NCBI GenBank assembly: GCA_032622095.1
Contig: CP136067.1
Coordinates: 81,246,705-81,310,704 of the forward strand
DNA: 64,000 nt
Direction of reading: 5' to 3'
Source of the DNA: Siphonodentalium dalli
Taxonomy: Eukaryota > Mollusca > Scaphopoda > Gadilida > Siphonodentaliidae
Part shown: positions 21,327 to 32,242 of the stretch, in pieces
Layout: each line of letters starts with the position of its first letter
Numbering within the stretch: position 1 is the stretch's first letter
Program-made: the position numbers and the translations under genes
Notes under the pieces: model-generated
Database searches by the model: none
Told to the model about the DNA's origin: nothing
The model's input: only the letters and a program-made list of their open reading frames with translations

Positions 21327-21470
21327 AAGTGGCACCTAGGGTTATACACCACTGACTTTCTTTAATACCGTCTTATAATTTACACGTTTGGTTTGATAAT
21401 ACCCTTCTGATGAATTCAATGCTGCTCTATCCAGCGCACGCTGCCGAGCATCTCAGTAATATCATCTTCT

Positions 21471-21918
21471 ATGGTTCTATCTGTTAGATGCGCATGTACA
21501 ACTTTACAATGCAAAATGTGATGGCATTTATAAAAAAAATACACTCAATGCTTGGTTGAATAATTGGCAGATTAACCCATTCTCATACAGAAATAATAAT
21601 CACACAACCAGTTTTGCTGTGTAGTCGTCAATAAATATCGCGTGTATTGCCTCTTGCAAGCGAAACAATGGGTATCTTACCCAATAAGAATGGGCGCATC
21701 CAATTCAATTGCAGAAAAAATCGAACATTTTGTATAATTTTTTTTCTGCATTGAAGATCAGTTCCAACGTTTTTGAAGCTTTCAGCCCGGAGTCGTCAGA
21801 TAGACGCTTATCATAACAACGTCATCGTTCACGAAACCACACAGACACTGTAGTAAACAAATTCTTCTTAATTTCGAATGAAATACGTTCCTTTCGTACG
21901 TTTGTAGTTTTTGTAGAA
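21471..21918 (-). other. Region downstream of the candidate terminal PDZ-gene exon
   Basis: If the exon at 21919-22006 is real this is its 3' UTR or flank on the minus strand. No strong AATAAA is seen close to the stop. Confidence 0.3.
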
Positions 21919-22006
21919 TCAACTCCTTTGACCGTGTTTCCATGGAGAGAATTTGACGGGACCTTTTGGCTTCAGTTTATCCAAACCCGCCGTTGAACAC
22001 TGACCC
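21919..22006 (-). CDS. Candidate alternative terminal exon of the Zasp/PDLIM-like gene
   Basis: On the minus strand an acceptor TTGTCTTATTCCAG| precedes 88 nt that join the PDZ exon at 29590 in the correct phase: CA plus G gives glutamine. The frame then stays open for 28 residues, GQCSTAGLDKLKPKGPVKFS then PWKHGQRS, and stops at TGA 21921-21919. The hydrophilic KPKGPVKFSPWK run does not look random. If used, the transcript would encode a short PDZ-only protein of about 114 residues. Against it: the exon was found by phase and acceptor only, no polyadenylation signal is near, and I cannot confirm conservation. The longer isoform would splice past it. Confidence 0.4.
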
Positions 22007-22194
22007 CTGGAATAAGACAACATTGCAATCAGTATCATGCGTCGTTACAACAAGTGTACTTTCATTTCGATTAGTACTTAAATATCAATATCAATTTAAT
22101 GAGGAACAAGTCATTGTACTTATAGTCACAAAGTGATTGCAATAAGTTAATGCAATATCACACAAAATTTAAGACGGAAATAAACGTCATATTT

Positions 22195-24055
22195 TTATAT
22201 TTGTAGATCTTGATGTTATCACGACTGTTTATACATCTGTAGTGTTTCTGTCGTAATTACCTTTTATAACTTTATATATTTGTAGTGTATTTTCTGTCTT
22301 GATGTTGTAATGGCCGTTTATATATTTGTAGTGTTTCTGTCCTGATGTTATAATGACCATTTATATATTTGTAGTGTTCTGTCTCGTTATAATGACCGTT
22401 TATATATTCGTAGTGTTTCTGTCTTATGATAATGGCCGTTTATATATTTGTAGTGTTTCAGTTTTGATGTTATAATGGCAGTTTATATGTTTGTAGTGTT
22501 TCTGTATTGATGTTGCAATAGCCGTTTATATATTTGTAGTGTTTCTGTCCTGATGTTATAATGACCATTTATATATTTGTAGTGTTTCTGTCTTGTGATA
22601 ATGGCCGTTTATATATTTGTAGTGTTTCTGTTTTTATGTTATAATGACTGTTTATATATTTGTAGTGTTTCTTTTTTATGTTATAATGACTGTTTATATA
22701 TATATATTTAGTGTTTCTGTCTTGATGTTATAATGAGTTTATATATTCGTAGTGTTTCTGTCCTGATATTATTATGACCGTTTATATATTTGTAGTGTTC
22801 TGTTTTGATGTTATAATGACCGTTTATATATTTGACTCTTTGTGGATTTTTTGGCTTGATGTCATGACAGTTTATATATTTGTAGTATTTCTGTTTTGAT
22901 GCTATGACAGTTTATCGATTTGTAGTGTTTCTGTCCTGATGTTATTATGACCGTTTATATATTTGTAGTATTTCTGTTTTGATGTTATACTGACCGTTAA
23001 TACATTTGTAATGTTTCGGTTTTGATGTTATAATGACCGTTTATTTATTTGTAGTGTTTCTGTCGTGATTTTGCATGACCGTTTATATATCTGTATATTT
23101 TTTGTCGTGATGTTGCAATGACCGTTTATATATTTGTATTGTTTTTGTCTTGATGTTATAATGGCCGTTTTTATATTTCTAGTGTTTCTGTCTTGACCGT
23201 TTATATATGTGTAGTGTTGATGTCTTGTTGTTATAATGACCGTTAATATATTTGTAGTGTTTCTGTTTTGATGTTATAATGACCGTTTATATATTTGTAG
23301 TGTATCAGTTTTGATGTTATAATGACAGTTTATATATTTGCAGTGTTTCTGTGTTGTTGTTATACTGACCGTTTATATATTTGTAGTGTTTTTGTCCTAA
23401 TATTATAATGGCGATGACCGGTTATATATTTGTAGTGTTTCTGTATTGATGTTATAATGGCCGTTTATATATGTCTAGTGTTTCTGACTTGACCGTTTAT
23501 ATATGTGTAGTGTTTCTGTCGTGATTTTGCAATGACTGTTTATATATCTGTGTTTTTGTCTTATAATGTTATAATGGCCGTTTATATATTTGTAGTGTTT
23601 CTGTCATGTTATTATAATTACCGTTAATATAGTTGTAATGTTTCTGTTTTTATGTTATAATGACCGTTTATACATTTGTAGTGTTTGTCGTGATTTTGCA
23701 ATTACCGTGTATATATTTGTAGTGTTTTTGTCTTGTTATAATGACCGTTTATATATGTGTAGGGTTTCTGGTTTGGTGTTATAATGACCGTTTATATATG
23801 TGTAGGGTTTCTGGTTTGGTGTTATAATGACCGTGTATGTATTTGTAGTGGTTTTGTATTGGTGTTATAATGGCCGTTTAGATATTTGGAGTGTTTCTGT
23901 CGTGATGTTGCGATGACAGTTTATATATTTGTATTGTTGTTATAATGTAATGGCCGTTTATATATTTGTACTGTTTCTGTCGTGATGTTGCGATGACAGT
24001 TTATATATTTGTAGTGTTTCTGTATTGATGTTATAATGGCCGTTTATTTATTTGT
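22195..24055 (+). repeat. Minisatellite, ~43 bp unit, about 43 copies
   Basis: The unit reads TTATAATGACCGTTTATATA, TTTGTAGTGTTTCTGT and CTTGATG. Copies vary by substitutions and by loss of GATGTTA-type segments, which shortens the period in places to about 30-40 bp. Two neighbouring units near 23757-23820 share a distinctive AGGGTTTCTGGTTTGGTG variant, a sign of local duplication. No spacers or repeat-spacer pattern as in CRISPR. Confidence 0.9.
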
Positions 24056-24633
24056 ATGTCTCTATAAAGTCACCGGGAAGTCTTCTGAATTGTATAGATA
24101 TCAGATTTAGTTGGCTAGTCTATATGTGGTACTGATGGTTACTCCACTTATACAGTATATGTACTTAGAATATACTGTACTCTATCAGAATGTTATAATC
24201 TTGCATTTAAAAAAAAATCATATACTAAAACAAATAATTAGTAAACATAATTACTCCTTGGGAATCGATGAGGTTATTATGTTTACTAAATTTTAATAAA
24301 ATAATTAAATTAATGAAGTTAATCTAATAGCTATTATATATAGTTTCGATGGGTGGACGGATTACCAGTATTTAGTGTGGTGCTGTTAATCCTCTTGTGA
24401 TGTGCCCTTCTGGTGTAGCAACCCTACTATCATTTTATTGTTCTGTGATTGGTTTATTGTTTTATGATGAACCACAATAGAGATGCGGGTATAATTATTA
24501 ACTAACTGCTTTTCTACCTATATCAAAAGTCGGTCAAGCCGCGAGTGTTGAAATATAAGACTTAATGTTGCAGAAAATGGTACTATCCGGATTAGCGTTT
24601 GGCAAATTCTTACTTCTATGTGGAAACTAAACG
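24056..24633. other. Non-coding stretch
   Basis: A short inverted pair AGTAAACATAATTA / TTATGTTTACTAA lies near 24240-24290. No gene seen. Confidence 0.3.
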
Positions 24634-24965
24634 CTGATAAATATATAGGGGACTCGGTGGCTCAATCGGCTAGGGGTACAACCCCAAGCCGTTTCGACCT
24701 CCAGCGCTGGCAATGAAGGTTCAAATCAACATGTTTCCATGATGGACTTTGTAACTCGAAATCATTATCTGGTGGAGTTGCCAGTTACCCTCCGATGGTC
24801 GGTGGTCTGCCGTATACATGGTCGACGAGTTTTCATCCATTGCAATCACTGTTAGATTAGCCGTAATTGTGCTGATTTCCTCCACCCCTAAAACGGGCAA
24901 TGTCGTGAAATGGCCTTAGTTGCTGAAAGGGGCATTAAACCTCAATCAATCAATCTGATAAATAT
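24634..24965 (+). mobile_element. tRNA-derived SINE with 11 bp target duplication
   Basis: The body spans 24645-24954. The head has a Pol III A box (TGGCTCAATCGG, 24658-24669) and B box (GGTTCAAATC, 24718-24727), and the tail ends CAATCAATCAAT. A perfect 11 bp duplication CTGATAAATAT flanks it at 24634-24644 and 24955-24965. The 3' region (TGCTGAAAGGGGCATTAAAC) resembles the tail of molluscan SINEs known to me. Mobilised in trans by a LINE; partner unknown. Confidence 0.8.
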
Positions 24966-24992
24966 CTATGTCATGGGTAAGTTTTTGTTAGG

Positions 24993-25266
24993 CTAACTCT
25001 TTATTTACAAAATACTCATTGGCGAGTAGTCATCCATAGGAAATGTTCAGATAATAAGTTCAACAATCGGCCATAGGTAGTTTGTTGAATTTATTACCTG
25101 ACATTTCCCACCAAAGAATGTGAATCCTTCTGTACTTTTTATTAGATTTTCGTCTGTCTGCCATCTGCCTTTATTACCTGAACATCCCTCCAAATGAACC
25201 ATAGACAATTCCAGTGTATACTTTTATAAATGAATGGGAGAATACATTTAGTAAAGAAAGGGTTAA
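24993..25266 (+). mobile_element. TTAA-type MITE (CCCTTTCTTTAC ends) with palindromic core
   Basis: The right end GTAAAGAAAGGGTTAA at 25266 mirrors the left end CTAACTCTTTATTTAC at 24993, where the left TTAA is mutated. The core GGAAATGTTCAGATAATAAG pairs with a TTATTACCTGACATTTCC segment. Related copies lie at 18180-18460 (reverse) and 48114 onward. Confidence 0.55.
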
Positions 25267-26219
25267 AATAAATCGGCATATAAATATTTCATGCATATGT
25301 CGACCTATATTATTTCTTCTCCCAAGCTACGAAACCAGAGGTTAAACTAAAGTGTATCCAGAAGTGAAAATGAGCTTTCGTTCATTTTGGCATTTGGGAC
25401 AGTGCCAATTTAAGAGCTGTTACGTTGCCTTTTTGTTTGGGTTACCTTTGCTTTAGTTTCAAACGTGACGTATCATTACCTATATATATAATTGGATATA
25501 AACGTTGAGTCGCTCCTAAAATGACGATAAAATGTGTGTCGTGAAGGTGGTTTATACATATGTCCCTGAGGTTTATTGATGGCGGGGAAATACTTGTTAA
25601 ACAAATCACTTTTGTCGAAGACGTAACGTTCGAACCAATTACGCACATCAATGGAATTCCGGGGAGTTAGATCTAATTCTCAACCACGTGTCGAGATTAG
25701 ACGAAATTTCACGAGACTCAGGTCGATCCCCGTTGCCAATAGACAGGCTAAATAGGATGTGAGGTCACATGACCTTAATGTTTATTCCAGATCGCCGTTT
25801 AATTAGAGAACTCTCGTAACAGCGATGTGCAGAAATCACGAGAATAAACCTATGTTAGCATCTAAGAGGGAATGTCGATAAACACAGGTGGTATTACGGT
25901 TATCAGAGCACAGTGCTGTTGGCGAAGAAAAAACCCGGCTATTCTCTTTAGTGCAAACGGAAGATTTTATTTTTGGCGTGAACATTGGATTGGTGGGATA
26001 GAACATTGGTATAGGTATTGACTGGCTGATATTGCGATACCGATAGAGCAAGTGGCATCGACGCGGCACAAATGTCTGGTGTAAATTGCTATTCACCTGT
26101 CCAAATTATCACATGTAAGTGGACATATGGTATAGACGATTTGATTCCAGACACGTTCATTTCGACAATTTTCGGGATCCACCACCCCCGTTTTCGACTA
26201 TTTGAATAGTGTTTATGTG
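25267..26219. other. Non-coding intronic stretch
   Basis: No exon or repeat recognised. Confidence 0.3.
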
Positions 26220-26640
26220 TACCCATACCATAGTATGGTACAGTGTCGACGTCCGGATTGACCACTCGTCGTTCGTCAGTCCGTCCGTCCGTCTAGCCGT
26301 CTGTCGACACTTTACGCATGGTGCGATAACTCAAACATTTTCTATCCAAACATAACCAAATTTTGCATATGAGTTTCTCTTCCCAAAATAGAGATCGAGT
26401 TCGAATATGGGTTTGATCCGAATTGTTTTCCAAAAATAAAATAATAATGCTTAGATTTTGGGGCATTCAATCGGTCATAACTCCGGACTGAGTTGGAGAT
26501 TGTCAACTCCGTGAAAAAAGACATCTTACATGTTTGCTGTGCTCATCAATTTGACACTAATTTCACATTATATAACTCAATTTGAAATTTTTAGTGGAAA
26601 TGCCTCCTTAAAAAAATTTAGATTGAATTCCTTGCTCAAT
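26220..26640. repeat. GTCCGTCC-containing interspersed repeat
   Basis: A GTCCGTCCGTCCGTC tract near 26278-26292 is followed by GTGCGATAACTCAAACATTTTC-like text. Similar GTCC/GGAC tracts with 'ataact' text lie at 34300-34620 and 38640-38900. Probably ends of an old element family. Confidence 0.35.
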
Positions 26641-26647
26641 TTAACCA

Positions 26648-26680
26648 AAACAAAAAACAAACAAACAAACAAACAAAAAA
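26648..26680 (+). repeat. (AAAC)n microsatellite
   Basis: Run of AAAC repeats. Confidence 0.85.
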
Positions 26681-26900
26681 TGACATGTATTAAACAAAAT
26701 TATATAAATAAATATATATATTTTTAATTTAATTTGGATTGAACTCCTTGCTCAATTTAAATTTCATGTTCTTCTATGTGATGAGGTTTATATCATTCTT
26801 GTTGATAACATCCAGGAAGAATTATCAGCGGTGCCGTGCTGATCAACCCTTCCTTAAATGTGTTGCTTCCTTTGGGGAGCATGGTATCCATTGGCATGGT

Positions 26901-27116
26901 TTAACCATTTCATGACTGGAGCTGCGCTGGTGCAGCATTACAGATCTTGTGCCAGTGTAATTCTCTCATGCTAGTCTTACTATTTTACACATAAATTATA
27001 ATAATTTGTTTATATATATGCATATTTGTCTATAATATTACATAGCAGTATACTATATAATTCAACATAAAAAAACTCCAATCATAGTAATTTATTATCG
27101 CCAAGGGATGGGTTAA
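26901..27116. mobile_element. Degenerate TTAA-flanked hairpin MITE
   Basis: The left end TTAACCATTTCATGACTGGAGC then GCAGCATTACAGATC matches the 21.0 kb family. The right end is GGGATGGGTTAA. The hairpins have decayed into AT-rich sequence. Confidence 0.5.
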
Positions 27117-27304
27117 ACATCTTCCGATCACGATCGGCCTCTCGTTACTACTTTTTACTCATTATGTTTGAAACACCACCACCCCCGAACTTTTAAAAGA
27201 ATATTCGCTAATACGTTAAAAAAGCAGATGATTTCGCTGGTTTGTAACTAATAGCAGAAACAACAAAATGTGTATGTAATGCTGAAAAGTTCGCCAGTCT
27301 CTTT

Positions 27305-27521
27305 TACAGTAATGCCCAAAGTAATTGACCACTTAACCACATCAGAATTATGGGTAATTTTTCAGGATTTAGTCGGAAATATGGCTTGTTGCCATTCATC
27401 GGAAAGCTCTCGATGAGAGCTTTCAGATAAATGGCAACAAGCCATATTTCCGACTAAATCCTGAAAAATTACCCATAATTCTGCTGTGGTTAAGTGGTCA
27501 ATTACTTTGGGCATTACTGTA
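27305..27521. mobile_element. 213 bp nearly perfect palindromic MITE, TA-flanked (mariner-like)
   Basis: Element 27307-27519, TA on each side. Ends CAGTAATGCCCAAAGTAATT / AATTACTTTGGGCATTACTG are perfectly inverted. The arms stay paired almost to the centre (GGAAAGCTCTC/GAGAGCTTTC). The TACAGT start suggests the Tc1/mariner group. A shorter relative is at 57081-57231. Confidence 0.8.
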
Positions 27522-27562
27522 GGTGCTAACGGATTATATTAGCCCTTTGTCCAGTCTCTTTG

Positions 27563-28060
27563 AAAACCCGACGAAAATCCTAACGGATGTACGTCTCTAG
27601 ATTTGTGTGATTTTAAATTAGTTTCTGTATTGACGAGATTCCATCCATTTCACAGGCGAGTAGCGCAGACTACGCGCGATATCACTGGCTAATGGCATAA
27701 CTGATCACTTCACAGATTAGAGGTCAATGACATGTTGACAAATTTTCCACGCATTGTCAAACACAACTAATATTGGTAAACTTCATACAGGCGATATATC
27801 CATAATTCATTATACTCATCGCAATATAGGTGACATATCTTCGAGTTTTTATCAGTCAACGATATTCATGGCTGATTATTCTTTCGCACCTCGTTGTATT
27901 TATATACTACGATTCTCACAAACATTTACTGCAACAGGAATGCACTCCATATTTAGAAGCGGTTTATTACGTCATGTTGAGAATGCCGCGTTGCCGTAGA
28001 CATGAACTATAATCAACAAATCTAGAGACGTACATCCGTTAGGATTTTGGTCGGCTTTTT
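27563..28060. mobile_element. TIR element with ~47 bp ends, ~500 bp
   Basis: The left end AAAACCCGACGAAAATCCTA and CGGATGTACGTCTCTAGATT are mirrored by AATCTAGAGACGTACATCCG and TTAGGATTTTGGTCGGCTTT. The interior has an 81-codon frame of no recognised family. Target duplication unclear. Confidence 0.65.
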
Positions 28061-29369
28061 AATGAGGCTGCCCTTTGCCATCCCATTTATCGTGCACCCC
28101 TGTTAGCCATTATGGTACTACTGTAGTATAATTATGTATATCAGTAATGCATGCATGCAGGGGTTGTGGAAAGCATGGTCTTTTACTATCTCCTGTATGG
28201 AAAAGTCATTGGTGACTTTCTCGATTTTGGCTAGTAGCAATCACAAATAGTGTATTCTATGACAATGTTCGATGTTGAAGCCAAACCATGCTACCGTGGG
28301 ACCACCTAAGTTATATATACATAGTTATTAATCCTTTATATTGATGTGTGTGTCTAATTCGATAACATATTTTTATGTAAAAGGCTTGAGTTAACAAAAA
28401 CTTGTTTCGCAGCTAATGGATCACCCACCACACCGGCCTACCTGTCTGTAAACAATTTATCCACCCCCTGACAAAACACAGAACCGTTCTTGAATGTTCT
28501 GTTTCCGTTCAAGAAGTGGATTCATAACTTGGTTCAGTCAGTGCTAAAGGTGACTTCAAAATGTATCAATCACTGGCACACATGTATATCACATGATTAT
28601 AAGTCAATGTAAATATGACCCCGATCTGGAAAATGTACACCGTTGCCATGGCAACCATTTTGGCGAAAACACCTGTTTTTTTGTGCCAAAATCTAGCCAT
28701 TTATTTTATGCATTGCTATTGCCTAGTAACCTCGCGGGGAAACTGTTCATTGTGCATATATTTGGATTGGACTTGCATCAGACCCAATTCAACACCGGAA
28801 TCTTGATTGGCGGTGATTAACGAGCGCTATACCGTTATGTTGTAAACAATTTGATGGCCCTTTCTAACCAAGGTTCATTAGTGGGATATCCCCGGTGTTG
28901 AGTGTTTTGCTTATCTCATAGTCTTTATGCGCTGATTGTTTCCATAACTTGGCGTGTGTTTACATAACACAGAGTACTAACTGGGCAATAACATGCAATT
29001 TTCGCGATAATTATGATTGACATAAGAACACAATTTGTCTATAATACCATATGCTTTTTGTTTATGGTGGTTTTAACGGACGTGACTATTTTGATAGCAA
29101 TACCCACCGCCAACGCTTACTGTATCCTTAATGATAATTCTTTGTCAGGGTTATTCATTTCTGAGTTCTACAAGCATTTTTACAAGCCGCGACAAACCCC
29201 TTAATCAACTCTCAGCGAAGATTTTTTGTTTTTTGTTTTGTTTTTACAAATGATAGGATACTAATAACGGAGATCGCTCCAACAATACATATTCTGACCG
29301 AGAACCAACACCATCAAGGTCAATCAAAAAAAGAAAAACCCATCGTTACTTCAAAAATACATTCAGAGA
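28061..29369. other. Non-coding intronic stretch
   Basis: Contains the symmetric GTTGCCATGGCAAC at about 28644-28657. No exon recognised. Confidence 0.3.
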
Positions 29370-29572
29370 ATCGAACCTTCGGTTTAATCGGTCTTCGGAG
29401 TATAACATCTTCGGAGTATTAGACCTTCGGACTATTGGTCCTTCTGAGTGTAATACCTTTGGACTGTTATTACTTCGGAATATCGGACCTTCGGAGTATT
29501 TAGTCTTCGGAATATAGGACCTTCTGATTATCGACCTTCGAACTATTGGGTCTTCGGAATAAAGCTTTACTA
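29370..29572 (+). repeat. Degenerate ~20 bp tandem repeat (CTTCGGA)
   Basis: About ten units of the form (A)CCTTCGGA(G/C)TATT(A/G)G. It starts about 18 bp inside the intron from the donor of the PDZ exon at 29590. Confidence 0.75.
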
Positions 29573-29589
29573 AGCTTAGAAATACTCAC

Positions 29590-29738
29590 TGCATAACTGT
29601 GAGTTGTAGGTTATTTACTGCACTTTTTATTAGCTGATGTGCCTGCATGTGTGTGAGATTCTGTGCATTTGTTCCTCCAATGGCCACGATTGCGTCCCCG
29701 TTGGTCAAATATTGGGCAGCTGGCGAACCTGACTCAAT
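29590..29738 (-). CDS. PDZ-domain exon 2 of a Zasp/PDLIM-like gene
   Basis: Exon of 149 nt on the minus strand with acceptor TTTTATTGATTTCAG| and donor ATGCA|GTGAGT. It encodes IESGSPAAQYLTNGDAIVAI, GGTNAQNLTHMQAHQLIKSA and VNNLQLTVM. This is the second half of a PDZ domain: the GSPA turn, GDxIVxI strand, THxQA helix and L.LTV last strand line up with the ZASP/LDB3 and PDLIM family. The upstream exon at 50552 ends in phase 0 and this one begins in phase 0, rebuilding a PDZ domain of usual length. In ZASP/PDLIM proteins the domain binds alpha-actinin at Z-discs or stress fibres; that role here is inferred from family. It ends two bases into a codon, so at least one exon must follow. Confidence 0.85.
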
Positions 29739-29739
29739 C

Positions 29740-30678
29740 TGAAATCAATAAAAAATTGTGATGTTACTTCAGTGTTTCAACAAATAAGTAACGTACAGTA
29801 ACGTATAATACGTAGCAACAAGCATGACGAATGACGAAATGTGCATTATAATAAATCAATATGAAAACCTCTTCTTTCCGTCCTGCAGACTGGCACACAG
29901 CCCAACTCTACGTGAACGTGATTCCTATTATAAAAGTCGTCATAGCCGAGTTGCACGATAGAGGCCTTGGACACCGACATCGCGGTCTGAAGAATATGGA
30001 GATGTCGCATGTTCCAACCAGGCGAACCAGGACATGGGCAAAAATCAGCTTCAAGTTCAAGGTTCATCTGAGTTATAATAGGGATATCACAATGTAAATG
30101 TGCCATTACGATGATACGATCGAAACATGACCATTTCCAACGTTCCATGCCCATGATAAATGGGGATTTGTTAAGGAATATGGAATCTTGATTTTCAAAT
30201 GTGTCAAACAGTGATTGAGCCAGCCCAGTCAGTAGGCCATGAGCACAAGTGTGTATAATATTGTTGTAAAGAGATAACTTCCAGTGGACATTCGTGCTTT
30301 CCTAGTCACCTGGTCCAATCTGAGGGATGATCGGTTGCTTGTATCAGACAGACTAATCTAATATAAGATAATCCATGTGTTGTGATCTGCCTGCCGTCTG
30401 GTCTGGTTGTAAGATATACATGAGATGTTTTATTGGGCCAATTTGTGACACCTTTTTACATTGAATCGGAGGAAACACAAAATTACAAAGTCTTAAAATT
30501 GGGATACGTTGGTAGTTTCGTGTACCAAAAGTATCAATTATGATGTTTTATCTAGCTTGTTTAGCAGGTAGACACACTTGGATACAGATAAAGTTTTTGT
30601 TATTTATATTTATGTTTTCGTTTTTGTTTTTGTTTAGAAATTTTGGAAATTGGAGATTCCATATCCCTTAAGAACTAG
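29740..30678. other. Intronic stretch, nothing recognised
   Basis: A 102-codon minus-strand frame at 29846-30154 overlaps a 78-codon frame on the other strand. Neither resembles a known domain or has splice signals. Confidence 0.3.
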
Positions 30679-31577
30679 CCTAACCAAATTTTGGAGTCAA
30701 ATTAAAGGATTATGTTCACTTTTATTAGTAGTCACAGCAACAAATACATGGATGCAAAATATTAAGAGTATAATTCATGGTGGATTGTGTTAGAAATACT
30801 AAATGTGAAATTTATAGAGGTTTATAAAATCTATTTTTTCGAACACAATTTCAACAAACACAAGGTTCATATCTAAGAAAAAATATGGCAATGTGTACTG
30901 AACTCTGCGAATAATGATGAACAATAAAATAATATTCATATTTATCAAGCGTGCTTTGATAAAATTACTGAGAACCCATTGTTTACAAATGGTAGAGTAA
31001 CTTGCCTAACATTGCTGGTTTGGGGTGCAGTTTAGTGTTAATATATGCGAACAGTGGTGTTTTGTGAATCTCTTGAGAAAAAAAGAATTGTGTATTCCTC
31101 AATATGGGTATACCCTGCATCCTAGAAACTAGGTCACCAAATCAGGAGATAATATTATCATGGTTCAGCACATGCTCATCATAATCCCAGCTGGATTGAG
31201 TGAACAGTAACTTGACCCATCAAATTCAGCGTCCAAACATCATTACTGAGCAATCAAATCTACCATTTGTAAACAACTGTTTCAAGCCAAAAATCAAAAG
31301 AACACTCAAGAAATGTAAGTATATTTTGATTGTTCATCATTCTTCACAGTGTTCAGTACACATACCTATATTATTTTCTTTGATATGGACTTTGTGTTTG
31401 TTCAATTTCGGTTCGAAAAAATAGATTAAAAAAACTTCTACAAATTCCACATTTGGTTATTTCTAACATAATCCACCATGAATTATACTCTGAAAATGTT
31501 ACATCAATGGGTCTGGCTTTGATTTCTAATAAAAGTGAACATAATCCTTTATTTTGACTCCATCAAATGTGGGTTGA
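30679..31577. repeat. Large ~900 bp foldback element
   Basis: Outer arms GGAGTCAAATTAAAGGATTA with TGTTCACTTTTATTAG pair with CTAATAAAAGTGAACATAAT and CCTTTATTTTGACTCC. Further matched blocks are TAATTCATGGTGGATT, TTTTTTCGAAC and TTGTTTACAAATGGTAGA / CTACCATTTGTAAACAA, so both halves pair across almost their whole length with mismatches. Confidence 0.7.
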
Positions 31578-32242
31578 AAATGTGTTAGCAAAGTCATTAA
31601 CGCACATTACGAAACAATGGACACGTCATCTTTCGGAGAATACAGAGAAACAGAGAATGCAATCTCCATGCACACATATACTACAAATCAAATACAAAGA
31701 TTTCATCCTTTAATAACGTGTCACATTTATCAGGTGAAGGCCATTCTTCAGTTACCTTCACCTCTAGAATTCCACGGTGAACTCGCTCCCCGACTCTGGA
31801 ACACATTTAGCTCCCTGTTCCTTCAGGTGCCACACGCAGTGTCGAGACAATTAAGAGCAGCATTTGGCGATTACCAGATCTATAGAATTGAATGCAGTCT
31901 AAAAGGGAGAATTAGTTGGACAAAAACCTGGCTGACAACAGTCATCATCGTTGACAAAAATCACCCATTGGCCTTGCCAAGACGTGGCGTGATATCGTGA
32001 TGCTATTATTGAGTTATCTATTTTTGCTAATAAACAATCACAGCAACAAGGACATCACTGATTGATAAGGTATCGTTAGTACTGCGAGATGTTTGATAAA
32101 AAACCATACACGAAATAAAAACAAGAATTATCATGCATACCTGATATCTGATTGTGGTGTTAGCATTCATGCTTGTTTATGATTACAGACCTGCCACGCG
32201 AAAGCCCTTGTCTTACGATGAACGGATCCGACAATTGCAGAA
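31578..32242. other. Intronic stretch with a 127-codon open frame of unclear status
   Basis: The plus-strand frame at 31617-32000 contains LEFHGELAPRLWNTF and a short inverted GGTGAAGG..CCTTCACC. No family is recognised and there is no conserved context, so it is not called as a gene. Confidence 0.25.

Larger units (their letters stand above)
20818..21470. mobile_element. Outer shell of a three-layer nested palindrome
   Basis: It starts TTAACCCTTCCATGACTGGAGC. The outer arm at about 20860-20932 (ATATTACTGAGATG.., GAATTCATCAGAA, ACGTGTAAATT) pairs with 21378-21462 (AATTTACACGT, TTCTGATGAATTCAA, AGCATCTCAGTAATAT). The right TTAA end of this layer is not clear. Confidence 0.6.
22007..29589 (-). 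other. Putative second intron of the PDZ gene, 7.6 kb
   Basis: Bounded by the GTGAGT donor at 29589 and the acceptor at 22007-22008 on the minus strand. It holds a 43 bp minisatellite, a SINE, TTAA MITEs, a 213 bp palindrome, a TIR element and a CTTCGG repeat. Other unrecognised exons may exist within it. Confidence 0.4.

Noticed and set aside
22195-24055. CRISPR-like regular repeats
   Set aside because: Units follow each other directly, without unique spacers. This is a minisatellite in eukaryotic DNA.
24645-24730. Functional tRNA gene
   Set aside because: A and B boxes are present but the head does not fold as a full cloverleaf and continues into a SINE body and tail.
31617-32000. 127-codon open frame as a gene
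   Set aside because: No family match, and the composition changes along the frame. Kept only as an unclear stretch.
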